Positions 51,797-59,795 of a DNA stretch of 64,000 nt are shown piece by piece (within the stretch, counting starts at the first letter, position 1; every line of letters starts with the position of its first letter). A program made the position numbers and the translations under genes. The notes below the pieces were generated by a model. The model was not told where the DNA came from. It did not search any database and saw nothing but the letters and a program-made list of their open reading frames with translations. This DNA is from Actinomycetota bacterium (lineage in GTDB: Bacteria; Actinomycetota; Acidimicrobiia; Acidimicrobiales; Ilumatobacteraceae): positions 1 to 64,000 of the forward strand of contig JAPLAA010000097.1 in assembly GCA_026393475.1 (NCBI GenBank), in the 5' to 3' direction.

Positions 51797-52759
51797 TCAG
51801 TCGAGGACGGCGTCGGCCAGCTGCGGGAAGACCTTGCGCACCTTGGCCGTGAGCCAGTCGCCGTAGGCGCCTTCGATGCTCGTGAGGTCGGCCCGGTCCC
51901 ACCGCTGCGACCGTTCGAGCGGCGCGGTCCAGCCGTCGTCGAGCGGCAGCGGCTCGACGTGCGCATGCCAACCCGGGTCGAGGAAGAAGGGGAGCGAGAT
52001 CCGGTCGTGTCCGGCGACGTTGCGCACCCGATGGGCGGTGCTCCGGTAGCGGCCGAGCGTGAGCCGGTCGAGCATGTCGCCGAGGTTGCAGATGATGAGT
52101 TCGGGGTCGGGTTCGACCGACACCCACGTGCCGCGCACGTTCACCTCGAGCCCCGGCGTGCCGTCGTGGGCGAGCAGGGTGAGCAGCCCGTAGTCGGTGT
52201 GCTCGCCGACGCCCCATCGATCGGCGGCCCCGGCTGGATGCGGCGGATAGCGGAAGATGCGGAACAGCACGGTGGGATCGGCGGTGATGCCCGCTCGGAA
52301 CCAGTCGACGTCGAGGCCGAGTCCGACCGCCATCGCGGCGAGCGCGCGTTGGCCGAGCTCCTCCATCGCCACCATCCAGGCGTCGACCGCTGTGCGCAGC
52401 GCCGGGACGTCGTGGGGCCACACGTTCGGTCCGTGCAGGGGCAGGGGATCGGGCGGCAGGTCGCGCCCGACGTAGTAGCCCTCCTTCAGATCGGGCACGC
52501 CCGAGGTGAGCTCATCGCCCAGCGGGAACCAGCCGCGCCACGCAGTGCCACCCCTCGCCAGGCCCACCAGCTGCTTGCGCTCGGTCGGCAGGGCGAAGAA
52601 TTCGCGGGCTGCGGCCAGCAGGTCGGTGCGCATCGCAGTCGGGATGCCGTGGCCCGTGAGGGCGAAGAAGCCGGTGGTGCGGCAGGCACGATCGATGGCC
52701 GCCGGTGCGTCGTCGCTGCCGATGTCGACGACGGGGATCTCCACTCGCGGGCTGTCCAC
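51797..52759 (-). CDS. 2-oxoglutarate/Fe(II) oxygenase, isopenicillin-N-synthase family (C)
   Basis: 320 residues, with the iron triad His187, Asp189 (GEHTDYG) and His243 (STAHRV) and an intact RxS motif (RIS, 253-255). It is the third IPNS-like oxygenase of the window but stands alone, far from the other two. Substrate unknown. The GTG at 52759 lies 6 nt after TACGCT, so a leaderless start is likely; the longer frame upstream has no support. Confidence 0.88.
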   Translation of the reverse strand: MDSPRVEIPVVDIGSDDAPAAIDRACRTTGFFALTGHGIPTAMRTDLLAAAREFFALPTERKQLVGLARGGTAWRGWFPLGDELTSGVPDLKEGYYVGRDLPPDPLPLHGPNVWPHDVPALRTAVDAWMVAMEELGQRALAAMAVGLGLDVDWFRAGITADPTVLFRIFRYPPHPAGAADRWGVGEHTDYGLLTLLAHDGTPGLEVNVRGTWVSVEPDPELIICNLGDMLDRLTLGRYRSTAHRVRNVAGHDRISLPFFLDPGWHAHVEPLPLDDGWTAPLERSQRWDRADLTSIEGAYGDWLTAKVRKVFPQLADAVLD

Positions 52760-52765
52760 GTCGGC

Positions 52766-52771
52766 AGCGTA
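52766..52771 (-). promoter_or_regulatory. Minus-10 TACGCT before oxygenase C
   Basis: TACGCT on the minus strand, 6 nt, then GTG at 52759. Confidence 0.45.
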
Positions 52772-52802
52772 CCGAGGGCGCCGATCTGGGGGGTGGGTGG
52801 CC

Positions 52803-53587
52803 TCAGCCGGCGGCCGTGCGGGCGGCCAGCCAGTCACGCCAGCGGGGCTCGTCGCGCTCGGCGATCGCATCCCGGTCGTCGCCGTACACGTACGACCAGA
52901 TCGACACGCCGACCTGGTCGCCCGTCCCCTCGACCGCGAGGAAGGCGGTGCCCGGCGCCGGGTCGTCGAGCAACAGCGCCAGCCGCCACGACGACGCCTG
53001 CACGACGGTGCCCGCGAGCGGCGGTGCGCCGGGAGCGCTCGCCGTGACGTGCTCGCCGACCTGCGGTGCGGTCGGCAGACCGAGCTGGGCGAGCAGGCGC
53101 GCCCACGCCTGCTGCTGATTTCCCTCCCACATCGCCATCGGGAGCAGCGAGCGCGCCTCGCGGCCGCGGAAGTGGGCGAGGTGCAGCTGGAGGTTGAACA
53201 GGAACAGCTGCCACCCCTCGCTCATGCCGTCGTACTGGGCATCCCAGTCCTCGCCGGTGCCGAAGCCGGTGTTGACGAGGCGCACGACGCACGAGCCGCC
53301 GTCGCGGGCCTCCACGAGCCACTCGAACGCGAGTGTCGCCCCGGCTTCTTCCCGGTGAAGAGCACTCGGTGCGGTGGCTCCCATGCGGCGACCCTCCCGG
53401 CGATCTGCATCTCGGGGCCGGGACCGAACGACGACACCGTGGCACCGCCTTCGCGCTCGTCCACATCGTGCGGGACGTACCACGCCGAGATGCCCGGCCC
53501 GGTGGCGATCGCCCGCCAGACCTCCTCGGGCGTGCCATCGACGGTGACCTCGAGTTCGATCGCTCGGTCGGGACGTTCGTCGGTCAT
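52803..53587 (-). pseudogene. SRPBCC/AHSA1-like gene interrupted by a single-base frameshift
   Basis: The first part (from ATG 53587) reads as an SRPBCC start (IELEVTVDGTPEEVWRAI, ISAWYVPHDVDE, EMQIAGRVAAWEPPHRVLF). The rest, one frame away, continues the domain (EEAGATLAFEWLVEARDGG, VRLVNTGFGTGEDWD, EGWQLFLFNLQLHLAHF) to 52803. Adding one G to the run at 53351-53353 (minus-strand GGG to GGGG) joins them as LFTGEEAGATLAFEW. It is either a recent inactivating deletion or a base-calling error. Its ATG overlaps the ArsR stop (ATGA), the usual ArsR-SRPBCC pairing. The restored protein would be about 260 residues with an extra C-terminal domain of unknown role. Confidence 0.8.
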
Positions 53588-54300
53588 GTCGGTTCCTCCA
53601 TGGGTCGGGGCGTGGATCGTGACGTGGGTCGTGACGTGGTTCGGGGCGTGGTTCGGGGCGTGGGTCGTGGGTCGGGTCGGCCAGCGGGTGATGGGTGTGC
53701 GGCGACGATCAGGCGGTGCCAGCGGCCGCGGGGCGCAGCTTCGTCGTGGTAGCGGGCGGCGAGCCGCTGCACGGTCTCGGCCAGTTCGGCCGTGAACGCC
53801 GCGCGGTCGGCAGCGGTGGCGAACCGGATCTCGGTGTCGATCGTCAGCGTCGGCAGCGACTGCCCGGCCCGGTCGGCGCGGCGTGCGAGGTCGCCCACCT
53901 CGCGGAGCATGCGTGCCGCCACCGCCACCAGGTAGCGGGTCGACAGCCGGTCCATCCGGGCCGGGTCGGCGCCGCTGTCGCCGAGGACGACGGGGGAGAG
54001 GGCGTAGCTGCGGGCAGTCGCCACCATCACTCGCTCGACGAGGCCACGACGCTGACGCTCCTCCACGAGGCGAACGAGCCCGTGCTCCTCGAGTACCCGC
54101 AGGTGGTAATTCGCCTGCTGGCGGGTGAGCGGCAACGAGGTAGCCAGCGTGGTGGCCGAACCGGGCGAGGCCAGCAACGCCAGGATCTGCGCGCGGATCG
54201 GGTCGAGCGCGGCGCGGGCGGCGGCGGGCTCGTCGATGACCTCGAGATCCGACACCTCGAGATCCGACACCGCGAGATCGAGCAGTTCCGGCGCCGTCAT
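53584..54300 (-). CDS. ArsR-type winged-helix regulator with a repetitive tail
   Basis: 238 residues. The helix-turn-helix region (IRAQILALLASPGSATTLATSLPLTRQQANYHLRVLEEHGLV) is typical of ArsR-like regulators, followed by a longer alpha/beta region. The last 25 residues are Thr/Pro/Arg repeats encoded by 12-bp DNA repeats, and the N-terminus has SDLEV twice from a 15-bp DNA repeat (54241-54285). GAGAGG 8 nt upstream supports ATG 54300 over an in-frame ATG at 54336 that lies inside the operator. It is coupled to the SRPBCC gene. Confidence 0.82.
   Translation of the reverse strand: MTAPELLDLAVSDLEVSDLEVIDEPAAARAALDPIRAQILALLASPGSATTLATSLPLTRQQANYHLRVLEEHGLVRLVEERQRRGLVERVMVATARSYALSPVVLGDSGADPARMDRLSTRYLVAVAARMLREVGDLARRADRAGQSLPTLTIDTEIRFATAADRAAFTAELAETVQRLAARYHDEAAPRGRWHRLIVAAHPSPAGRPDPRPTPRTTPRTTSRPTSRSTPRPMEEPT
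53599..53670. repeat. 12-bp tandem repeat in the 3' end of the ArsR gene
   Basis: Six copies of a CGTGGGTCGTGA-like unit, the two middle ones identical (CGTGGTTCGGGG). It starts 12 bp inside the coding end and gives the TPRT-like protein tail. Confidence 0.88.
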
Positions 54301-54316
54301 GGGATCATCCTCTCTT

Positions 54317-54336
54317 TTGACAAACTTGTTTGTCAA
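54317..54336. promoter_or_regulatory. Perfect 20-bp palindromic operator upstream of the ArsR gene
   Basis: TTGACAAAC-TT-GTTTGTCAA, 17 bp before the ArsR start and 37 bp before the DUF72 gene. It is AT-rich in a GC-rich window and probably the autoregulatory site of the ArsR protein; the divergent DUF72 promoter may also be affected. Confidence 0.75.
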
Positions 54337-54358
54337 GAGTTCGATCGCTCGTCGGAAC

Positions 54359-54364
54359 TACCCT
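54359..54364 (+). promoter_or_regulatory. Minus-10 TACCCT before the DUF72 gene
   Basis: TACCCT, 8 nt, then GTG at 54373. Confidence 0.4.
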
Positions 54365-54372
54365 CGTCCGAC

Positions 54373-55236
54373 GTGCGTCCCGTCCTCCATGTCGGCTGTC
54401 CCATGTGGGCGCACCGGCCGTGGATCGGTCGGTTCCTGCCGAGCGACACCTCATCGGGCCGCGAACTGCGCGCCTACAGCCGGGTCGTCAACGCCGTCGA
54501 GGGCAACACCACGTTCTACGCGTCGCCCGCACCGGCGACGGTCGCCAAATGGGCGACGCTCGCCGAGCCCGGGTTCCGTTTCGTGTTCAAGGTGCCCCGG
54601 CACATCACCCACGAACTCCGCCTCCGTGACGCCGATGCCGACATCGCCGCGTTCGTGTCGCTGATGGAGCCGCTCGGCGACCTCGTCGGCGGCATGACGC
54701 TGCAGCTCCCTGCGTCGTTCGCGCCGGTCGACCTGAGCGTGCTCGAGTCGCAGGTGCGTCGCTTGCCGGCAGGCATCCACTGGTCCGTCGAGGTGCGCCA
54801 TCCGGGCTTCTTCGAGGGCGGCGGTCGTGTCGCGCTCGACCGGATGTTGGCCCGCAACGAGGTCGAGCGGGTGTTGCTCGACAGTCGGGCGCTGTTCCGG
54901 CAACCGCCCCTCACCGACGCGGCCCGCGACGCGTGGAGCCGCAAGCCGCGGATCCCGGCGCTCACCGAGCCGCTCACCGATCGCCCGATCGTGCGCTTCA
55001 TCGGCTCCGACGATCCCGAGATCACCGCGGCCGGGCTCGTCGAGTGGCAGCCGATCGTCGCCGACTGGCTCGGCGAGGGCCGCGCCCCCACGTTCTTCGT
55101 GCACACGCCCGACAACGCCGACAGCCCCGGCCTCGCCCGGGCCTTCCACGCCGAGGTCGGCCTCCTCGTGCCCGGGCTCGATGCGCTGCCGGAGCCGATG
55201 CCGATCGAGGCGGCGGAGCAGGGCTCGTTGTTCTGA
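54373..55236 (+). CDS. DUF72 (YecE-like) protein
   Basis: 287 residues, TIM-barrel DUF72 family. The signature start HVGCPMWAHRPWIGRFLP, the VEGNTTFYASP segment, FKVPRHITHELRL and WSVEVRHPGFFE are all present. No biochemical role is established for the family. GTG at 54373 is set by the family N-terminus and the upstream TACCCT. It may share the 20-bp operator with the divergent ArsR gene. Confidence 0.85.
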   Translation: MRPVLHVGCPMWAHRPWIGRFLPSDTSSGRELRAYSRVVNAVEGNTTFYASPAPATVAKWATLAEPGFRFVFKVPRHITHELRLRDADADIAAFVSLMEPLGDLVGGMTLQLPASFAPVDLSVLESQVRRLPAGIHWSVEVRHPGFFEGGGRVALDRMLARNEVERVLLDSRALFRQPPLTDAARDAWSRKPRIPALTEPLTDRPIVRFIGSDDPEITAAGLVEWQPIVADWLGEGRAPTFFVHTPDNADSPGLARAFHAEVGLLVPGLDALPEPMPIEAAEQGSLF

Positions 55237-55324
55237 CCCGACGGGGTCGATGTGCGAACATCCTCAGCCGTGACCGAGCGAACCATCGTGCGTCCGTGAG
55301 CGGTCGGCGAGCGACCGGCATCTC

Positions 55325-56068
55325 GTGATCGCGCTCGACCTGTCGGCGGTCGATCTGGGCCTGGTCGCCCTGATCGTGTTCTGCGCAGCCGTCGTGCAGG
55401 TGCTCTCGGGGTTCGGCTTCGGCCTCATGACGGTGCCGTTGATGACGCTCGTGATCACCACCCGCGAGGCGGTGGTGGTGAGCACGTTGCTCGGCGTCGG
55501 GCTGTCGTCGTGGCAGGCGTGGCACCAGCGCGCCGACGCGGTCCGACCGCTCGTGGTGCGGATGGCCGGCGCGGCCTACGTCGGGATGCCCCTCGGCCTG
55601 TGGGTGTTCATCGCGGTCGACGACCACACGCTGCGGCTGCTGCTCGGCATCGCCGTCCTCGCCTCGGTCGTGCTGCTGGCCCGTCGCATCAACCTGCACC
55701 ACGTGGGCCCCGGCCTCGACCTCGGGGCGGGATTCCTCAGCGGGGTGCTCAACACCTCGCTGTCGACGAACGGCCCGCCGCTCGTGTTCGTCCTGCAGGC
55801 GCGTCAGCTCGAGCCGCCGGCGTTCCGCGCCACCATCTCCCAGGTGTTCGCGTGGAGCAACGTCGTCGGGCTCACCCTCTTCCTCGTCGCCGGCAAGGTG
55901 ACGGTCGACGGTGTGGTCGCCGCCTCCGTGGCACTCCCGGCATTGATCGTCGGCCAGCTGATCGGGTTCCCGCTGCGCCGACACGTCCACGGCGAGCGCT
56001 TCCGTTGGCTGGTGCTCGTCCTGCTCACCGGCGCGGCGATCAGCGCGATCGTGAGCGCCCTCGGCTGA
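55325..56068 (+). CDS. TauE/SafE-type sulfite/sulfonate exporter
   Basis: 247 residues with about eight hydrophobic segments. Family motifs are VQVLSGFGFGLMTVPLM in the first repeat and SGVLNTSLSTNGPPLV in the second. The family exports sulfite, sulfoacetate or similar anions, and some members may take up substrates. The sulfatase gene 0.6 kb away suggests a link to sulfur metabolism, but this is only proximity. GTG at 55325. Confidence 0.85.
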   Translation: MIALDLSAVDLGLVALIVFCAAVVQVLSGFGFGLMTVPLMTLVITTREAVVVSTLLGVGLSSWQAWHQRADAVRPLVVRMAGAAYVGMPLGLWVFIAVDDHTLRLLLGIAVLASVVLLARRINLHHVGPGLDLGAGFLSGVLNTSLSTNGPPLVFVLQARQLEPPAFRATISQVFAWSNVVGLTLFLVAGKVTVDGVVAASVALPALIVGQLIGFPLRRHVHGERFRWLVLVLLTGAAISAIVSALG

Positions 56069-56092
56069 CCGCCCGGGTCCCGTGCAACGGCG

Positions 56093-56563
56093 TCATCGCC
56101 TGCCGGCGGACAGCGGAACGATCATCGACGTCACGAGCACGTCGTAGGTGTCCGACCAGGCCTGGCGCATCGCCGGTGTGAGTTCCGGGCCGAGGCACTG
56201 CTCGAGGGTCCACAGGAAGGCCCGACCGAGCGGGGCGTAGTGGGGTGCCTGCGTGGTGTAGCCGACGTGTCGCTGCGCGAGGCGCGCCACCGTGTCGTCG
56301 TGGCCGGCCGAGTCGGCGAGGCCGGCGTGCTGCGCGGTCGACCTGATGAACAACGCCAGTTGCATGAAGCGGTGTTCGGCGGCCGGCTGGAAGTTGGGCT
56401 GCGACAGGTCGCGACGGAACTGGGGGAGCACGTCGGGGGCTGTGGCGAACAGCCGCCCGTAGAACATGGTGCCCGCCCGTGGGGCGATGCGTTCCACCAG
56501 CGGGAACGACTGACACACGACCTCTCGGGTGAGCGGGCTGAGCGCCGTCGCGGTGATCGTCAT
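56093..56563 (-). CDS. Single-domain globin (flavohaemoglobin-type)
   Basis: 156 residues, globin fold without a reductase domain. The B/C helix region is MFYGRLFATAPDVLPQF with Tyr at the distal position, and the proximal His lies in AQRHVGYTTQAPHY, as in bacterial flavohaemoglobins and Vitreoscilla globin. It should bind oxygen or NO. AGGA precedes the ATG at 56563. A longer frame runs upstream against the sulfatase gene but is a shadow. Confidence 0.85.
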   Translation of the reverse strand: MTITATALSPLTREVVCQSFPLVERIAPRAGTMFYGRLFATAPDVLPQFRRDLSQPNFQPAAEHRFMQLALFIRSTAQHAGLADSAGHDDTVARLAQRHVGYTTQAPHYAPLGRAFLWTLEQCLGPELTPAMRQAWSDTYDVLVTSMIVPLSAGRR

Positions 56564-56626
56564 GGTCCTGACCGTCCGGCGGCTCCGGGTCCGGCGCCCG
56601 TTCTTCGCGTGTGTCAACCTCTCGGC

Positions 56627-58258
56627 ATGGATGCGGCCAGACCTCACGTCAGCGGTGCTCCGACGAGCGTGCCCAAGAACGTGGTGGTGGTGCTGCTCGA
56701 CTCGTTGAACCGGCACATGCTCGGCAGCTACGGCGGTACGGAGTTCGCCACGCCGCACCTCGACCGGTTCGCCGCACGCTCCACCCGGTTCCTCCGCCAC
56801 GTCACTGGCTCGCTGCCCTGCATGCCGGCCCGTCACGACATCCTGTGCGGTGCGCTCGACTTCCTGTGGCGCCCCTGGGGATCGATCGAACTGTGGGAGC
56901 AGCCGATCACGGCCGACCTCCGCCACGCCGGTGTGGCGACGATGCTCGTGACCGATCATCCGCACCTGTTCGAGACGGGCGGCGAGAACTACCACACCGA
57001 TTTCGGCACCTGGGACTATGTGCGTGGTCACGAGGGTGACCCGTGGAAGACCTGGCTCGACCCGAGCTGGATCGGTGTGCCCGCGCCGCCGGCCCAGGAC
57101 GGCAGCTGGTGGCTGCAGCGCCGCTACGGCTCGAACGCCCCGAAGATGGACCGTGCCTACGACCGGTCGCGCACCCACTTCCGCACCGAGCTCGACTTCC
57201 CCGGTCCGCGCACGATGTCGGCGGCGACCTCCTGGCTCGCCGACGCCGCCGCGCAGGCAGGCGATCAGCGCTGGCTGCTGTTCGTCGACGAGTTCGATCC
57301 GCACGAGCCGTTCGACACCCCGGCCGAGTGGACCGGTCGGTACGAGGACGAGCCGTGGGAGGGTGAGCGGCTGATCTGGCCGCCGTACGTGGTCGGGGGT
57401 AGGTCGGGCGGTCACCTCAGCGAGGCCGAGGCCCGCCATCTGCGCGGCAACTACGGCGCCAAGCTGTCGATGATCGACCACTGGTTCGGCAAGCTGCTCG
57501 ACCAGCTCGATGCGTCGGGTGCGTGGCAGGACACGGCAGTGATCGTGTGCACCGACCACGGGCACTACCTCGGCGAGGAGCGCGCCGACGGCACGGGAGC
57601 GAGGGTCGACCTGTGGGGCAAGCCCCAGGTGCCACAGTTCCAGCCACTCGGGCACACACCGCTGATGATCCACTGGCCCGGCGTCGACGGCGGGGGCGTG
57701 TGCGACGCGCTCACCACCAATGTCGATCTGTACGCCACGCTGGCCGATGCGTTCGGGATCGCGCCGGCGCACCGCACCCACGGCCGTTCCCTCGTCCCGC
57801 TGCTCACCGGCGCCTCGACCTCCGTGCGCGAGTGGGCGATCGGCGGCGTGTTCGGCAACTGGGTGCAGGTCACCGACGGGCACCGGATGTACGCCAGGGC
57901 ACCCGAGTCCGACAACCTGCCGCTCAGCATGTGGAGCAACCGGTGGAGCACGATGCCGGTGCACGTGAAGGGCATCACCGAGCTGCCCAAGCCGGACGAC
58001 CGGGCGTTCCTCGACCGGATGCCGGGCAGCTCGATCCCCGTGATCCGTCAGCCGTTCCAGCCCGGCGACGCGCTGCCGTTCTGGGTGAACCGCACCATCG
58101 GCGGTCAGCACCACCTCTACGACATCGACCTCGACCCCGAGGAGCACGAGAACCGGGTGGGTGAGGCGGTCGAGCGCGAGATGCAGGACATGCTGCGCGC
58201 CGCGCTGGCGGAGGTGGAGGCGCCGACCGAGCACCTCGAACGGCTCGGCATGGCGTGA
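56627..58258 (+). CDS. Cys-type sulfatase (alkaline phosphatase superfamily)
   Basis: 543 residues. The formylglycine motif CxPxR is present (LPCMPARHDILCG), as are the metal sites VVVLLDSLNRHML and VCTDHGHYLGE. At the first site Asn follows where many sulfatases have a second Asp. There is no signal peptide, so it appears cytoplasmic and would depend on a formylglycine-generating enzyme not seen here. The substrate could be a small sulfate ester or a phosphonate/phosphate diester. A TauE-like exporter is near. Confidence 0.88.
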   Translation: MDAARPHVSGAPTSVPKNVVVVLLDSLNRHMLGSYGGTEFATPHLDRFAARSTRFLRHVTGSLPCMPARHDILCGALDFLWRPWGSIELWEQPITADLRHAGVATMLVTDHPHLFETGGENYHTDFGTWDYVRGHEGDPWKTWLDPSWIGVPAPPAQDGSWWLQRRYGSNAPKMDRAYDRSRTHFRTELDFPGPRTMSAATSWLADAAAQAGDQRWLLFVDEFDPHEPFDTPAEWTGRYEDEPWEGERLIWPPYVVGGRSGGHLSEAEARHLRGNYGAKLSMIDHWFGKLLDQLDASGAWQDTAVIVCTDHGHYLGEERADGTGARVDLWGKPQVPQFQPLGHTPLMIHWPGVDGGGVCDALTTNVDLYATLADAFGIAPAHRTHGRSLVPLLTGASTSVREWAIGGVFGNWVQVTDGHRMYARAPESDNLPLSMWSNRWSTMPVHVKGITELPKPDDRAFLDRMPGSSIPVIRQPFQPGDALPFWVNRTIGGQHHLYDIDLDPEEHENRVGEAVEREMQDMLRAALAEVEAPTEHLERLGMA

Positions 58259-58289
58259 GTTCGGGTGCCGGTGGTGATGGCGAGGTGGC

Positions 58290-59006
58290 CTACTGGCCGC
58301 CGAACCACTGCATCCAGGCGTCCTGGGTCTTCGGCTTGAACACGTAGTTCGTGTCGACCACGGCCTGCAGCGACGCGCTCGACGGCTGCGAGTACCGGTG
58401 CCCCGGGAACACGATCGTGTCCTCCGGGAGCGACGCCAACTGCTTGAGGCTGTGGTACATGTCCTCGGGGTTGCTGCCGGGCAGGTCGGTGCGCCCGCAA
58501 CCCTCGAGGAACAGGGTGTCGCCGCTGACGAGGCACCCCTCCACGTGGAAGCACTGGCTGCCGGGCGTGTGGCCCGGCGTGTGCACGAGGGTGATCTCGG
58601 CCCCGCCGACGGTGACGACGTCGCCGGCGTCGTGCTGGACGAGGTTGGACTCGTCGAGACCGGTGGTGCGCATCACCCACGGGGCCTCATGACGCTGCAC
58701 GTGGATGGGACAGTCGGTGCGGTTCAACAGCGCCGCCACGCCCTCGATCGTGAAGCCCATCATCGAGCCGCCCACGTGGTCGGGGTGGTAGTGGGTGGCG
58801 AGCACACCGGTGCAGCGCATCCCGTCGCCCTCGATCACGTCGAGCAGATCGTTCACCGCGTAGGCCGGGTCGACGAGCACGCACTCGCCGGTGGCCCGGT
58901 CGCCGATCGCGTAGACGAAGTTCACCATCTGCGTGGCGATCTGATCGCCCACCGCGAAGTCGCGGCCGGAGAGGAGCTGACGGAAGTAGAACTGCTGCGG
59001 GTCCAC
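58290..59006 (-). CDS. Metallo-beta-lactamase-fold hydrolase, glyoxalase-II/ETHE1-like
   Basis: 238 residues. Zinc/iron ligands are THYHPDHVGG, the later His in HTPGHTPG, Asp in LVSGDTLF and His in FPGHRYS. The GCGRTDLPG loop is characteristic of the glyoxalase II and persulfide dioxygenase group. Activity on a thioester or persulfide is likely. GTG at 59006 follows TAGTCT (59013-59018) by 6 nt. Confidence 0.87.
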   Translation of the reverse strand: MDPQQFYFRQLLSGRDFAVGDQIATQMVNFVYAIGDRATGECVLVDPAYAVNDLLDVIEGDGMRCTGVLATHYHPDHVGGSMMGFTIEGVAALLNRTDCPIHVQRHEAPWVMRTTGLDESNLVQHDAGDVVTVGGAEITLVHTPGHTPGSQCFHVEGCLVSGDTLFLEGCGRTDLPGSNPEDMYHSLKQLASLPEDTIVFPGHRYSQPSSASLQAVVDTNYVFKPKTQDAWMQWFGGQ

Positions 59007-59044
59007 GTCTGCAGACTACGGCCGGGCCCGGCGGCGCAACGGGT

Positions 59045-59776
59045 TCAGTTGCCGCCGTAGGCGAGCCACGCCGCCACGAGCGGATGGGTGTCGGCGGTGG
59101 CAAGGGGCCGTCGCCCCCAGAGCGCGAGCGAGAGTTCCTCCGCCGTTCCGCTCATCACCGCGTCCGGGACGGCAGTGGGGTCGACCACCACGTCCAGGGG
59201 CGAGTCGGCCCGCACGACGAGCCGGTTGGAGCCGTGGTGGAACGCCGTGTCGGTGCACTCGATCGCGAGCGTGCCGACCGGCGCTGGGCGCGCGTCGCGC
59301 TGGATGATGCGTCCCACGATGACCTCGAAGTACTCGGCGACACCGTCGGCGGCGGTCCACGGGTCCATCGGACCGACCGTGCCGATCGCGTCCTCCGCAT
59401 CCCATGCGTGCACGAAGGCTTCGTGCGCCTGCCGGCGAGGCCAGACGCGACCGACGAGCGGCACGGGGAACGGGTGCCAGGTCGGCCCATCGGGATCGAG
59501 CGCGGCGAAGGTGCCGATCAGCGCGTCGGCTCCACGATCGAACCAGTCGGCCAGACCGGCCGGATCGGCGGGGGCCGCGTCGATGCGACTCGCATCGGGC
59601 GGGCCGGCCGTCTCGGCGGCGAGGCGCGCCCAGCGGTGGATGAACCCGAGATGGCGGGTGAGTTCGGCCAGGTCCCACCCGGGGCACCCGCGCACGGGAG
59701 CGTCGAGGGGGCCGGTCCGGAGAGCGGTGGAGAACCGGGCGACGCTGCCCTGGAGGCTCGGGATGAAGGGGTCCAT
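59045..59776 (-). CDS. DinB-like maleylpyruvate-isomerase-family protein
   Basis: 243 residues of the actinobacterial TIGR03083 type: an N-terminal DinB-like four-helix bundle (CPGWDLAELTRHLGFIHRWA with a metal His; a second site in QAHEAFVHAWDAEDA) and a C-terminal domain. Relatives use mycothiol as thiol co-substrate. Here the substrate is unknown. It is divergent from the ProA-family gene with only 19 bp between start codons. Confidence 0.82.
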   Translation of the reverse strand: MDPFIPSLQGSVARFSTALRTGPLDAPVRGCPGWDLAELTRHLGFIHRWARLAAETAGPPDASRIDAAPADPAGLADWFDRGADALIGTFAALDPDGPTWHPFPVPLVGRVWPRRQAHEAFVHAWDAEDAIGTVGPMDPWTAADGVAEYFEVIVGRIIQRDARPAPVGTLAIECTDTAFHHGSNRLVVRADSPLDVVVDPTAVPDAVMSGTAEELSLALWGRRPLATADTHPLVAAWLAYGGN

Positions 59777-59781
59777 GGCCG

Positions 59782-59788
59782 TACGCTA
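59782..59788. promoter_or_regulatory. Overlapping divergent minus-10 hexamers (TACGCTA)
   Basis: Plus strand: TACGCT (59782-59787), 8 nt, ATG at 59796. Minus strand: TAGCGT (59783-59788), 6 nt, ATG at 59776. Five of the six bases are shared, so only one polymerase can open this site at a time. Confidence 0.6.
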
Positions 59789-59795
59789 CGAGGCC

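Noticed and set aside
52803-53587. Two separate small genes for the two SRPBCC halves
   Set aside because: The halves form one continuous domain when a single base is restored, and the second half has no start codon or ribosome site at its beginning.
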